Shown: positions 8,463 to 17,418, counted from the first letter of the stretch. The stretch is 37,599 nucleotides of DNA from Dehalococcoides mccartyi (GCA_020724525.1 DYGU01000014.1:1-37599); one strand, 5' to 3'. The notes: generated by a model from the letters alone, not told the origin. Numbers and translations: made by a program.

Positions 8463-9168
8463 AGAAATTTTAGAAGCTTTGTGGACTGATGCTGGGATAG
8501 AAGAAGAAAAGGAAAGGCTTTCCTTAACCCCTCCTCATCAAGAGGAGTCGCTATTCCAACAACCGGGCATGGAAGAGGCCCTGAAAGTAGCTGAAGAGAG
8601 GGGTTTAGTTACCATCCGGGGGGGAATGCTGTCGCTTACCGAAGCCGGGAAGGCTCAAGCCCGGGACATAGTACGAAGACATCGTCTTGCGGAACGACTA
8701 TTCTATGATGTTTTTGATGTGGGGAGTGAGGAGGCTGAATCTTCAGCTTGTAAATTTGAACATTTGCTCACTGCCGAGGCGACTGACAGTATCTGTATCT
8801 TGTTGGGGCATCCTTCTACTTGTCCCCATGGAAACCCAATACCAAAAGGAGACTGCTGTCTTAGTGAGTTGGAGGAAATACTGCCTGTGGTTATTCCAGC
8901 GAGTCAGCTCCGTATTGGGGAAGAAGCTGCGGTTGCCTACTTGGGAAGCCGGGTTAAAGACAGACTTGACCGGATAGCGAGTTTGGGTATTTTCCCGGGC
9001 ACCAGGTTGACTTTACTTCAGCGACATCCCGCTTGCATTATCCGTTGTGGTGAAACGGAGTTGGCTCTTGACGAAACCATTCTCAGGGATATACGAGTAA
9101 GACGTTCTACCCCGGAACTATTTCCTCAAAAAACAAGACACCGGCATCGCCGGCGAAGACGGTGGTAG
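8443..9168 (+). CDS. DtxR/MntR-type metalloregulator fused to FeoA domain
   Basis: The 241-residue protein is read from ATG 8443, which follows GAGGAGG, rather than from an upstream ATG in the same frame that would run far into the zinc-ribbon gene. The first about 75 residues are an N-terminal winged helix with some divergence. A DtxR dimerisation/metal segment follows (RRHRLAERLFYDVF, then CKFEHLLT, CPHGNPIPKGDCC at about 150-162). The last about 75 residues are a FeoA/SH3-like domain (GSRVKDRLDRIASLGIFPGTRLTLLQ). It likely senses Fe2+ or Mn2+ and represses its target genes. As the last gene of the Feo cluster it could both regulate and supply FeoA-like contacts to FeoB. Confidence 0.85.
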   Translation: MLEREIEEILEALWTDAGIEEEKERLSLTPPHQEESLFQQPGMEEALKVAEERGLVTIRGGMLSLTEAGKAQARDIVRRHRLAERLFYDVFDVGSEEAESSACKFEHLLTAEATDSICILLGHPSTCPHGNPIPKGDCCLSELEEILPVVIPASQLRIGEEAAVAYLGSRVKDRLDRIASLGIFPGTRLTLLQRHPACIIRCGETELALDETILRDIRVRRSTPELFPQKTRHRHRRRRRW

Positions 9169-9246
9169 TAACTTTAACCTGGTGGAGGGAGTTGTTTCCC
9201 TTGCTTTAGCGTAGTAAGATAAAAGGCAAAAAGCGGGCAAACTAAT

Positions 9247-9918
9247 TTGAGACCCCGTCTCATCGCCATTGACGGTCCGGTTGCAGTAGGTAAAAGCACT
9301 ATTGGTCAGTTATTAGCCGAGAAGCTTGGTTATTCCTTTATCGATACTGGCACTATGTACCGGGCTTTGACCTGGAAAGCCCTTAGATTGGGTATTGACC
9401 TTGAGGATGAAGATAAACTTCCCCAATTAGCTACGACTACCAGGATTGAGTTCGTCTTAGAGGATGTTTATGATAAAGCTTACCGGGTCTTTGTTGATGG
9501 CGAAGATATCACCGGGGAGGTGCGTTCGGCAGAGGTGGAGAGAAATGTATCTTTAGTATCAAAGGTAGCGGGGGTGAGGCGGGTGATGGTAAGAAAGCAG
9601 CGACTGATGGCAGGAAAGGGAAAGATAGTAATGGCGGGAAGAGACATTGGTACGGTGGTTTTACCTGAAGCTGAACTAAAAATATTTCTGACTGCCTCTC
9701 CTGAAGAAAGAGCTCGTCGGCGTTATCTGGAGTTATTGAACCAGGGTAATAAGGCAGACTATAGTGTCATTCTAACTGATTTAAAAAAACGAGATGAAAT
9801 AGATAGTCAACGGATGGTGTCACCTTTACAACCAGCAGGTGATGCTAAAATCATTGATACGGAAGGTCTGACTCTGGAGCAAGTTGTCCAGAAGATATGG
9901 GCTTTTGTAGAGGAGTAA
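9247..9918 (+). CDS. cmk: Cytidylate kinase
   Basis: The 223-residue enzyme converts (d)CMP and ATP to (d)CDP. It starts at TTG 9247 with RPRLIAIDGPVAVGKSTIG, containing the P-loop GPVAVGKS (about residues 9-16), then FIDTGTMYRALTWKAL, GRDIGTVVLPEAELKIFLTA and the Lid ERARRRYLELL. Full length for the family. The ribosome site before TTG is weak, but no better in-frame start exists before the P-loop. It is followed by plsC after one base and then ispH in an overlapping tandem; cmk-plsC-lytB is a common arrangement in Gram-positives and Chloroflexi. Confidence 0.93.
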   Translation: MRPRLIAIDGPVAVGKSTIGQLLAEKLGYSFIDTGTMYRALTWKALRLGIDLEDEDKLPQLATTTRIEFVLEDVYDKAYRVFVDGEDITGEVRSAEVERNVSLVSKVAGVRRVMVRKQRLMAGKGKIVMAGRDIGTVVLPEAELKIFLTASPEERARRRYLELLNQGNKADYSVILTDLKKRDEIDSQRMVSPLQPAGDAKIIDTEGLTLEQVVQKIWAFVEE

Positions 9919-9919
9919 A

Positions 9920-10579
9920 GTGAAGCTGTCTTTCAAGATTGCTGAACTAATATTTAGGGTCTTGGTCAAAGTTTTCATGCGGCTGGAAGTAAAGGGGAAA
10001 GAAAATATACCCCAAACAGGTCCGGTTATTATTGCCTCTAACCATATTCATTTGATGGACCCACCTCTTCTCATACTCAGTATTCTCCCCCGAAAGAGTA
10101 GTTTTATGGCAAAGGAGGAGCTTTTTCAGACACCGTTTTATAGTACGCTGATGCATATAGCCGAAGCTTTTCCGATACGCCGGAGTGGAACGGATGAAGA
10201 CAGAAAGGCGGCAATACAACAAGCAGTTCAGGTATTAGAAAGGGGACTTGTCTTAGGGATGTTTCCGGAAGGCACCAGAAGCCGTAACGGTCAACTTAAA
10301 CGCGGTTACCCCGGGGTAGCAATTATTGCTGTGCGCACAGGTGCGCCTATTATACCGGTAGCTGTCACCGGGACGGAAAAGCTCAGGGCGATAGGCTGGC
10401 TACGGCGTCCAAAGGTAACTATAAAATTCGGTCGTCCATTTGTACTGCCCAAGGTTAAGGGTGAGTTAACTCGTCTTGATATGCGGCAGCTAACGGACTC
10501 ACTAATGAAGGGAATTGCAGCACTGTTGCCGGCTGAATATCGCGGGGAATACAGACAGGCGGTGGAAAGTGGAGATTGA
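9920..10579 (+). CDS. plsC: 1-acyl-sn-glycerol-3-phosphate acyltransferase
   Basis: The 219-residue membrane-associated acyltransferase makes phosphatidic acid. It shows the HX4D motif in SNHIHLMDPPLL (about residues 40-51), FPEGTRSRNG (about 115-124) and IIPVAVTG, in the order expected for PlsC. It starts at GTG 9920, one base after the cmk stop. Its last 11 bp overlap the ispH start at 10569. The substrate class (acyl-ACP or acyl-CoA) cannot be read here. Confidence 0.92.
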   Translation: MKLSFKIAELIFRVLVKVFMRLEVKGKENIPQTGPVIIASNHIHLMDPPLLILSILPRKSSFMAKEELFQTPFYSTLMHIAEAFPIRRSGTDEDRKAAIQQAVQVLERGLVLGMFPEGTRSRNGQLKRGYPGVAIIAVRTGAPIIPVAVTGTEKLRAIGWLRRPKVTIKFGRPFVLPKVKGELTRLDMRQLTDSLMKGIAALLPAEYRGEYRQAVESGD

Positions 10580-11444
10580 AACAGCTCGGGAGCTTGGTTT
10601 TTGTCTCGGGGTACGCCGGGCAATAAGGCTCCTTGAAAGAGCAGCTCAAAAGCCAGGGAGAATACAAACTCTGGGACCAGTGGTGCACAACCAACGGGTG
10701 GTGGCTGACCTGGCTAAAAAGGGAATAACTATTATTAATAGCCTTGACCAGTTTCAGGGTGATATTTTGGCGATAACGGCTCATGGCGTGAGTCCGGAGG
10801 TAATGACGGAAATCCAAAGCCGTCGCTTTTCCTTAATTGATACCACTTGTCCTATAGTTCGGAGGGCACAAAGAATAGCTAAAAAGCTGATGGAAGCTGG
10901 TTTTTGGGTTATTATTTTTGGTGAACCAGACCATCCTGAGGTAAAGGGTCTATTGGGCTGGGCTGGCAACAAAGCCATAGCTACTTTAGAGGTTCCGGAG
11001 GTAAGCGTTATTAATCCATTGCCTCGGCGTCTTGGTATTATCTCTCAAACTACCCAAAGTCAGTCTAATTTTAGCCATTTTGTCACAAAAGTTGTCCATT
11101 TGGCTTTGCCTCAAATTCAGGAAGTTCATATTATTAATACTCTTTGTGATACTACCCGGAATCGGCAAGAGGTAGCTTTAGAATTAGCTAAAAGGAGCGA
11201 GCTGGTGATAGTGGTTGGTGGGCGTAACAGTGGTAATACCCGACGCCTGGCAGAAGTATGCTCGGCGATAGTCGAAACTTATCTGGTGGAATCGGCAGAG
11301 GAATTAAAGACGACTTGGCTTACCGGGAAAAACCGAATTGGAATTACTGCCGGTGCCTCAACCCCGGACCGGGTTATAGATGAAGTGATATTAGCCCTAA
11401 AAACCCTTAACCCAACCAGTCGCTTAGCTTACGACCGCCGATAA
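10569..11444 (+). CDS. ispH: 4-hydroxy-3-methylbut-2-enyl diphosphate reductase
   Basis: The 291-residue iron-sulfur enzyme catalyses the last step of the MEP isoprenoid pathway. The three cluster cysteines appear in GFCLGVRRA (about residue 12), DTTCPIVRRA (about 96) and NTLCDTTRNRQ (about 194), together with GPVVHNQRVV, THGVSP and GITAGASTP. GTG 10569 is chosen because it starts the family-typical sequence EIETARELGFC; longer in-frame starts would read back through plsC. It overlaps plsC by 11 bp, and its end overlaps the convergent HIT gene by 38 bp. Confidence 0.95.
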   Translation: MEIETARELGFCLGVRRAIRLLERAAQKPGRIQTLGPVVHNQRVVADLAKKGITIINSLDQFQGDILAITAHGVSPEVMTEIQSRRFSLIDTTCPIVRRAQRIAKKLMEAGFWVIIFGEPDHPEVKGLLGWAGNKAIATLEVPEVSVINPLPRRLGIISQTTQSQSNFSHFVTKVVHLALPQIQEVHIINTLCDTTRNRQEVALELAKRSELVIVVGGRNSGNTRRLAEVCSAIVETYLVESAEELKTTWLTGKNRIGITAGASTPDRVIDEVILALKTLNPTSRLAYDRR

Positions 11445-11745
11445 GGTGAAGATGGAGGTGGGGCACCACTTGTCCCCCCTCGGCGCCACAGCTTATTGAC
11501 AAGCGGTAGCCGGTACCTATCCCCTCCTGGTTGGCTAATTCCCTGGCTAAGAGGATGAGCCCACCCATCAAATTCCGGTGTTCTGTCTTTAGCTGGTTTA
11601 AAGAGGGTATATGGGCTTTAGGTATAATCACCAGGTGCTTGGGTGCTTGGGGGTGGATATCCCGGAAAGCTATAAAGTCTTCATCCTGGTAAACAATATC
11701 AGTAGCTATTTTGCCGGAAACAATCTCACAGAAAATACATTCCAC
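11407..11745 (-). CDS. HIT family protein (HINT-like)
   Basis: The 112-residue protein begins MECIFCEIVSGKIATDIVY with a CxxC zinc pair and ends with the histidine triad HLHLHLIGGRKL, preceded by GGQVVPH. It is a standard small HINT-type nucleoside phosphoramidase or dinucleotide hydrolase in the cytoplasm. The final 38 bp overlap the 3' end of ispH tail to tail, so opposing transcripts are possible; no terminator hairpin is visible between them. Confidence 0.93.
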   Translation of the reverse strand: MECIFCEIVSGKIATDIVYQDEDFIAFRDIHPQAPKHLVIIPKAHIPSLNQLKTEHRNLMGGLILLARELANQEGIGTGYRLSISCGAEGGQVVPHLHLHLIGGRKLSDWLG

Positions 11746-11798
11746 GGCTTAATCCGCTTTAATCTGTTAGATTGATGGAAAGGAGATTTCTCGATTCT

Positions 11799-12035
11799 TC
11801 AGGAGACCCGGATGGACAAGCAGGTTACGGTTCTGGTAACTCCAGCGACGGGGTGTATCTTGTTGGTGACCAGGGTACCGATGTTGTTTAAGTCTTCTCC
11901 TTCGACGACAGCAATAACATCATAAGGTCCCGTAACCACATCCACAGACTTTATTCCCTCAAGCTTTTCTAAAGCTGAGTAGACGTCTCTAGTTTTGCCC
12001 ACAGCCGTCTCAATGAGAACAAAAGCTTTAGCCAT
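11799..12035 (-). CDS. Stand-alone Lrp/AsnC ligand-binding (RAM) domain protein, copy 1
   Basis: This 78-residue protein is a free RAM/ACT-like domain, MAKAFVLIETAVGKTRDVYS through VTGPYDVIAVVEGEDLNNIG, with no DNA-binding helix. Such small proteins bind amino acids or act as partners of full Lrp regulators. A close relative lies at 17735 (77 aa) on the other strand, and both are next to acyl-CoA metabolism genes. A purine-rich GGGGGTGA precedes the ATG. Confidence 0.88.
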   Translation of the reverse strand: MAKAFVLIETAVGKTRDVYSALEKLEGIKSVDVVTGPYDVIAVVEGEDLNNIGTLVTNKIHPVAGVTRTVTCLSIRVS

Positions 12036-12071
12036 AAAACTTCACCCCCTTTTGGTTTCACTAACTATATT

Positions 12072-13157
12072 TTAAACTATAACTCCCGTTTGACGCAAAT
12101 GCTCAATCCCTTGTTTAGTATAACCTGAATTGAGGAGTACTTCACCAGTATGCTCACCGAGGAGAGGTGATAGACTTCTTACTTTACCCAGGGTAGGATG
12201 GTCTATTTCTATTACCATCTCTTGATGTTTAACCTGGGGTCGGAGAAAACCTCATCGAGAGTATAAACCTTAGTTACCGGCACATCACTTTTTGTCAGGA
12301 AATCAAACCATTCGTCCCTGGTTTTGGTCAAGAAGATTTGCTTTAGAGACGTGGTGATTTTTCCCCATTTCTGGTCATCAGGCTTTTTCCAGAAGTGCTC
12401 TGGTAAAAGTGGTAAGAAGTGAATTCTTCCTTGTCCAAAGCCTGGCACAGGTTTTCCCAGAACCAGGGTTCAAGACAGCCGAGGCTAATATATTTGCCAT
12501 CTTTGGTTTGATATACGGCATAGTAAGGGTAAGCCCCGTGGAGAGCGGTTTCACCCCTTTTTGGTATTGTCCAGCAGCAGTCTTCTGTCTGGCAATTAAA
12601 GCTGATAGAATTCCACTAATCCCGTGCCGGGATGCCCCGGCAAAGTCAGCTATTAAATTTAAAGGAATAACTGGCGGACCATCCTGGTTGCCAATTAGTG
12701 CTAAAGCACCACCAAAGGAAATATAGTTAACGTCATGCCCGGGTAAATTGGCGTAAGGGCCGTCTTGACCGTAGCCGCTCAGGGAGCAATAGATAATTTT
12801 TGGATTTAACCTCTTTATAGTCTCGTAGTCTATCTCCAATCTTTTGACACCCCTGGTCTGAAGCCTTCAACAATAATGTTAGCCTTTCTGCCAGACGGTA
12901 AAATATCTGGCGACCAGCTTCAGTACGGAGGTTAAGCCCGAGGCTTTTCTTATTGCGGTTAAGGGGGTTATAGGCTGCTTCCTGCCGCTCTTGCTCGTCT
13001 CTGGGTGAAGCTCCTAACTGAACCCCCCGGGGGCGAGCCTCGGGGGAGCTTCAATTTTGAGCACCTCAGCCCCTAAATCATCCAGGAACATAGTGCATAA
13101 AGCACCCGGGGGCAGGGGAGCCAGGTCCAGGGCTTTGATACTCTCTAAAGCTAACAT
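12072..13157 (-). pseudogene. CaiB/BaiF family CoA-transferase, multiply frameshifted
   Basis: The gene starts at ATG 13157 (MLALESIKALDLAPLPPGAL, then FLDDLGAEVLKIEAP), the normal beginning of class III CoA-transferases. The frame breaks in a C-run near 13025-13040. Further family pieces appear in changing frames: NPLNRNKKSLGLNL, NIIVEGFRPGV, then LNPKIIYCSLSGYGQDGPYA (from about 12839), a break near 12570, VYTLDEVFSDPRL (about 12250), and a C-terminus with HPTLGKV ending at TAA 12072. At least five indels are needed to restore it. It would have moved CoA between acids and fits the acyl-CoA genes downstream. Confidence 0.85.
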
Positions 13158-13224
13158 AATTAGCTTCCAAATTTACCTTCTTTATCTTACTCGGTGGATT
13201 AAAGGTGGTCAATTCTGCGCCTAC

Positions 13225-13334
13225 GGGGTTGTTTACCAAAGCTTATCAACCATCCTGAGCAAAGCGGAGAAACCCTCGCCTACCCTCTCCCTTGAAGGGA
13301 GAGGAATAAGGTTAGGGTGACAAAATAGACACTT
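13225..13334 (+). repeat. MITE-like repeat, family 1 copy A
   Basis: This element is delimited by a GTTGTTTACCAA-type left end and a TAGACACT-type right end. Its core is CTCTCCCTT/AAGGGAGAG (perfect inverted arms) within a longer imperfect palindrome. Copies B (17319-17418, same orientation) and E (30290-30397, inverted) share termini, the CATCCTGA.CAAAGCGGAGAAA stretch and core. It sits in the 250-bp gap between the CaiB remnant and the toxin-antitoxin promoter. Confidence 0.85.
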
Positions 13335-13348
13335 TCTTTATCTATGCG

Positions 13349-13378
13349 TTGACATTTACATAATGAAAATGTTAATAT
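13349..13378 (+). promoter_or_regulatory. Toxin-antitoxin promoter with possible operator
   Basis: TTGACA (13349-13354) and TAATAT (13373-13378) are separated by 18 bp. The spacer contains ACAT-N7-ATGT arms (13358-13372), a plausible site for autoregulation by the antitoxin 36 bp downstream. Confidence 0.6.
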
Positions 13379-13413
13379 TTCTATCAGGAACACTTATTAA
13401 GGAGGAAAAAGCT

Positions 13414-13698
13414 ATGTTAGACACTCTCAGAAACCGTTTTCTAGGCGTGCATGAGCTTCGAAAAAACTTAACCAAACTCCTAACTACTGTCAAAGAGGAT
13501 GGCACCGAAGTAGTAATTACCCAACGGGGCAAACCGGTTGCTCTCTTGATGGGTATAGAGAAATACCTTGAGATGAAGCAAGCATTAAAGGAGCTCTCCG
13601 ACCCTGAATATCTGACAGCCTTGCTTGAAGCGCGAAAAGAAATTAAGGAAGGGAAGGGGGTTGTTGCCGAAGAAATTTTTGTTAAGAAAGGTCTGTAA
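13414..13698 (+). CDS. Phd/YefM family antitoxin
   Basis: The 94-residue protein, read from ATG 13414 after AAGGAGG (13399-13405), begins LDTLRNRFLGVHELRKNL and continues VVITQRGKPVALLMGIEKYL, the canonical Phd/YefM DNA-binding fold. The charged C-terminus (about residues 60-94) would wrap the toxin. The longer in-frame start at 13363 is rejected because it lies between the -35 and -10 boxes. The stop overlaps the toxin start by one base (TAATG), giving translational coupling. Confidence 0.9.
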   Translation: MLDTLRNRFLGVHELRKNLTKLLTTVKEDGTEVVITQRGKPVALLMGIEKYLEMKQALKELSDPEYLTALLEARKEIKEGKGVVAEEIFVKKGL

Positions 13699-13958
13699 TG
13701 TACAAAGCTATCTTTTCCCGCAGGGCAGAGAAGGCTTTTTTAAATCTACCCGATAAGGAAGCCCGAAGGGTAAAAGAGGCAATACAGAAATTGAAACAGA
13801 ACCCTCGCCTCCACGGCACTATAAAACTAGAGAATGTTCCAGTCGCTTCCTTCAGATATAGAGTTGGCAGCAACCGAATTCTTTTCGATATAGATGATAA
13901 AGCCAAGATAATAGAAATCTTGGATATCAGAAAAAGGGATGAAAAGACCTATAGATAG
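13698..13958 (+). CDS. RelE/ParE family toxin
   Basis: The 86-residue toxin MYKAIFSRRAEKAFLNLPDK through FRYRVGSNRILFDIDDKAKI and EILDIRKRDEKTYR follows the RelE/ParE pattern, with the conserved R-x-R-G/S region and terminal R-x-x-x-Y. It probably cleaves mRNA on the ribosome (RelE type), but ParE-like gyrase targeting cannot be ruled out. It is intact and overlaps its antitoxin by one base. Confidence 0.9.
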   Translation: MYKAIFSRRAEKAFLNLPDKEARRVKEAIQKLKQNPRLHGTIKLENVPVASFRYRVGSNRILFDIDDKAKIIEILDIRKRDEKTYR

Positions 13959-13977
13959 CCCCACGAAGTAAGAGGAG

Positions 13978-14135
13978 TTATCGCCAAAACTGAGTTAACT
14001 TGTGTGCCAGTGTTTGTGCATTCTTCACAGCATAAGCTTGGGCATCGTTATTGAAGTAAATGTAGGTGGCTTTCAGATTTTGCCCCAGCTCGGAAATCCG
14101 CCCTGACCGATGGGAAAGCTCGGCATCACTGTAAC
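13978..14135 (-). pseudogene. DUF72 (YecE-like) 3' remnant
   Basis: Only the last about 50 residues remain: CYSDAELSHRSGRISEL, then YIYFNNDAQAYAVKNAQTL and a stop at 13978-13980. YFNND...Y...NA is the typical C-terminus of the TIM-barrel DUF72 family. The sequence further upstream (toward 14185) has stops and no DUF72 signature, so about 80 percent of the gene is missing. The missing end faces the missing 5' end of the HMGS/DUF35 remnant, which implies one deletion or rearrangement joint. Confidence 0.7.
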
Positions 14136-14184
14136 AGCTCCAACCTCAGTTTTCTCAAATGAGTAATGAGACGGCTTACTTTGA

Positions 14185-14810
14185 CCGCAAAGACAAAAAC
14201 CAGGAGACAAGATTCTCCTTGTCAGCTTTGGGAATGGTTGTGATGCTCTTTTCTTTCAGGTCACTCAGGAAATAGACAAGGTGAAGAATAGGCGAGGAGT
14301 CAAGAAATATCTGGCGTCTAAAAAGGAACTCAATAATTATGAGAAATACCTCGCCTTTTGCAATCTGATTCCGGTGGAGGTAGGAATCCGGGGTGAAGAG
14401 ATTGCTCCGACTCAAATATCTACCCTGTGGCGGGAGCGGAAGACGGTTTTAGCCCTTGTTGGCTCAAGATGTAAGCATTGTGGCACTCCCCAATATCCTA
14501 TCAAAGAGTGTGTGTTAACCCTGATTGTGGGGCTGTTGATGAGATGGAAGAGTATTGCTTCTCTGATAAAAAGGCTGCCTTATTTACTTATACTGGGGAT
14601 AATCTGGCTTTTAGTATCAGTCCGCCGGCAATGTATGGTCTGGTAGATTTTGAGGGAGGGGGAAGATATTTCCTTGAGCTCACTGATTGCGACCTTGATT
14701 CTCTTAAAGTTGGCATGCCGGTAGAGATGACCTTCCGCAGAAAATATGTGGGTGAGCCGCGGGGCGTTTATGGCTACTTCTGGAAGGCAATGCCACCACG
14801 CACCGGGTAG
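14185..14810 (+). pseudogene. HMG-CoA synthase-like/DUF35 fusion protein, 5'-truncated and frameshifted
   Basis: The open frame from 14185 starts inside the protein with KPGDKILLVSFGNGCDALFF, a motif from the C-terminal part of HMG-CoA-synthase-like thiolases, then RRGVKKYLASKKELNNYEKY. A DUF35 region follows, with the zinc ribbon CKHCGTPQYP ... CVNPDCG and an OB fold (GDNLAFSISPPAMYGLVDF). One base is missing near 14510: the second half is one frame off. The stop is 26 bp before the thiolase start. In intact systems this protein forms a complex with that thiolase and channels acetoacetyl-CoA; the N-terminal synthase part is absent here. Confidence 0.75.
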
Positions 14811-14835
14811 AGCAACAGTTTAAGGAGGGCAAAAA

Positions 14836-16032
14836 TTGGCAGACGGCATAAAAAATAAAGTAGCCATAATAGGAATGGGTTGTACCCAATTTGGGGAATT
14901 ATGGGACAAAAGTGCCGAGGACTTGATAGTTGACGCATTCAAGGAAGCTATTGAAGATGCCGGAATAGAAAAAAAGGACATTCAGGCAGCCTGGTTTGGC
15001 GCCCACTTTGAAGAGGTCAATGTCGGCAAGGGCGGTTTGCCTCTGGCACTGACGCTTAAACTACCCTTCATCCCGGTAACCAGAACCGAAAATTTCTGTG
15101 CTACTGGCTCAGAAGCCTTAAGGGGAGCTTGTTATGCGGTTGCCTCAGGAGCTTACGACATTGCTTTAGCCCTGGGGGTGGAGAAGCTTAAGGATACCGG
15201 GTATGGTGGTCTCCCGGAATTCGCTGGTGTTGTGGGGACAAAAAATAGGCTCATTTTCCCCAATTTTACGGCGCCGGGCGTCTTTGCCATGATGGCGACT
15301 AAATACTTTGCCCGGTATGGGCTTAGCTCCGAGGAAGGTAAAAGGACGTTAGCCAGGATATCGGTAAAGAGCCATCATAATGGAGCACTGAATCCTAAAG
15401 CTCACCTGCGCCGGGAGGTGACTATAGAGCAGGTAATGAATGCGCCGATAATTGCCTGGCCCTTAGGCTTATTTGATTGCTGCGGAGTGAGTGACGGAGC
15501 TGACGCAGCTATTGTAACTCGGGCTGATATGGCTAATAAATTCAGACCAGACCCAGTCTACATTAAAGCTCTTCAAGTTGCTGTCAGTCCCGGAGAGGAG
15601 TTAATGTATACGAACTGGGATGGCAGCCATGTGGAGACCACTTATCGGGCTGGAGCCAGGGCTTATGCCGAAGCCGGAATAAAAAATCCACGGGAAGAGA
15701 TAAGTATGATGGAGACCCATGATTGTTTCTCCATTACCGAGCTTACTGAATATGAGGACCTGCAAATATCACCGAGGGGTAGAGCTAAGGAAGATGTGGA
15801 GGCTGGTTTTTTCAACCTGGATGGGAAGATTCCAAATCAACCGGATGGAGGTCTGAAGTGTTTTGGGCATCCCATCGGTGCCAGCGGTCTGAGAATGATG
15901 TATGAGATGTATAAGCAGTTGCAGGGGAAAGCCGGACAAAGGCAGATAAAGAATCCAGAATCAGGACTTACTCATAATATGGGTGGTTTCCCGGCTATGA
16001 GTGTGGTCAGTGTATTTATTGTGGGACTTTGA
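14836..16032 (+). CDS. Thiolase (acetyl-CoA acetyltransferase, SCP-x type)
   Basis: The 398-residue protein, from TTG 14836 after AAGGAGGGC, begins with KVAIIGMGCTQFGELWDKSA. It has the nucleophilic cysteine in ENFCATGSEALRG (Cys88), a second cysteine motif MMETHDCFSITEL (about residue 290) and KCFGHPIGASGLRMMYE (about 340-356) with the catalytic His. It is intact and of normal length. It would cleave or form beta-ketoacyl-CoA. The HMGS/DUF35 remnant just upstream is its usual complex partner, and an acyl-CoA dehydrogenase follows, consistent with a beta-oxidation or ketone pathway. Confidence 0.92.
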   Translation: MADGIKNKVAIIGMGCTQFGELWDKSAEDLIVDAFKEAIEDAGIEKKDIQAAWFGAHFEEVNVGKGGLPLALTLKLPFIPVTRTENFCATGSEALRGACYAVASGAYDIALALGVEKLKDTGYGGLPEFAGVVGTKNRLIFPNFTAPGVFAMMATKYFARYGLSSEEGKRTLARISVKSHHNGALNPKAHLRREVTIEQVMNAPIIAWPLGLFDCCGVSDGADAAIVTRADMANKFRPDPVYIKALQVAVSPGEELMYTNWDGSHVETTYRAGARAYAEAGIKNPREEISMMETHDCFSITELTEYEDLQISPRGRAKEDVEAGFFNLDGKIPNQPDGGLKCFGHPIGASGLRMMYEMYKQLQGKAGQRQIKNPESGLTHNMGGFPAMSVVSVFIVGL

Positions 16033-16077
16033 GAATAGCATCATAAAGCGACATTTAAATATTTAAAGGAGGGAAGT

Positions 16078-17231
16078 ATGGACTTTGAGTATACAGAGGA
16101 ACAAAACCTGTTTCGCAAGATGGCACGAGACTTTTGCCAGCGTTATGTGATACCTATTGCCAGGGAAATTGACCGAGAAGACCGTTTCCCGAAAGAGTTA
16201 ATTAAGGAACTGGTGCCTTTAGGGTTGTTAGGTATCACAGCCCCCAGGAGGACGGTGGTCTGGGAGTGGACCGCATTTGTTATTGTGTAGTTCTTGAGGA
16301 ACTTGCCAAAGGGAGTGCTACAGTACAAACTCTGGTAGTAATACAGAACTCTTTTGCCGAGGTACCTGTTCTGGAATGGAGTAGTGAAGAGCAGAAGAAG
16401 AAATATCTTCCCCGGATGATTAAGGGGGAGCTTATTGGTTGCCTGGACGTTACCGAACCTAACATAGGCAGTGATGCTGCTGGTATGGAGACAATGGCAA
16501 CTCGCGATGGTAATTCGTGGCTAATTAATGGTTCCAAAATGTTTATCAGTCAGGGAGATGTAGCTGATGTAGCTATTACTGGTGCTCAGACGCAGAGAGG
16601 TAGCCGTCATGTTGGGATAGTAGCTTTTGTTGTCGAGAGGAGAATGCCCGGTTTTCGGAGCCGAAAGCTTGAGGGCAAGTTGGGTTTGCATGGCACTGCC
16701 ATAGCTGAACTCATCTTTGAGAACCTGAAGATACCTGATGAGAATGTTTTGGGTAAAGTAGGTGATGGCTTTAAGGTGCTGATGAGTGCTATGGATGATT
16801 GCCGGGTAGCTGTAGCGGCAACATCAGTTGGGCTGTCCCAGACGGCTATAGATGCTTGTATTAGCTATGCTCAGCAGCGTCAGCAGTTTGGCAAAGTCAT
16901 TGGTAGCTTTCAGCTTATTCAAGCCATGATTGCTGATATGATAGTAGAGACCAAAGCCGCCCGGCTTCTAACCTATAAGGCAGCGGCTCTTATGGACAAA
17001 GGAAAGCGGGGAATGCCAGAAACCTCCTATTGCAAATTGTATGCCTCCGAGGTAGCCCAAAAAGTTGCCTATAATGCCATACAAATCCACGGGGCTGCTG
17101 GGTATTTTGATGATTATCCCTTAGAACGTGTCTTCCGTGATGCTCGGGCTCAGACCATTGTTGAGGGTACTTCTCAAATCCATAGACTGATTATTGGTCG
17201 ACAGGCTTTGGGCATCAGTGCCTTTGTCTGA
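16078..17231 (+). pseudogene. Acyl-CoA dehydrogenase, single-base frameshift
   Basis: ATG 16078 (after GGAGGG) starts DFEYTEEQNLFRKMARDFCQ, a normal ACAD N-terminus. The frame fails near 16244 in GCCCCCAGGAGGAC; adding one base restores APEEDGGLGVDRICYCVVLEEL. The rest is intact: CLDVTEPNIGSDAAG, DDCRVAVAATSVG, FGKVIGSFQLIQAMIAD and QIHGAAGYFDDYPLERVFRD, ending IVEGTSQIHRLIIGR. The base is missing next to a C-run, so a sequencing error is a real alternative. If functional it would be an FAD-dependent dehydrogenase passing electrons to ETF (genes at 21-23 kb). Confidence 0.88.
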
Positions 17232-17318
17232 GACTCCCAGAGATCTGTGTTTTCCCAGAAGCTGTATCTCTAGAACTGAACAATGAATCGTTGGCTCCAA
17301 ATTTCCCTTCTGCAATTT

Positions 17319-17418
17319 GAGGTTGTTTACCAACGCTTATCCACCATCCTGAACAAAGCGGAGAAACCCTCACCTACCCTCTCCCTTGAAGTAGGTGAGG
17401 GTGACAAAATAAACACTC
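17319..17418 (+). repeat. MITE-like repeat, family 1 copy B
   Basis: The element runs from GAGGTTGTTTACCAAC to TAAACACTC. Its hairpin is CCCTCACCTAC/GTAGGTGAGGG, an 11-bp stem; relative to copy E one side of the palindrome core (GGGAGAGG) is deleted. It lies in the 270-bp gap after the acyl-CoA dehydrogenase and is in the same orientation as copy A. Confidence 0.87.

Noticed and set aside
11407-11444. Frameshift or misassembly at the ispH-HIT overlap
   Set aside because: Both proteins end in normal family sequence, so a 38-bp convergent overlap is simply compact packing.
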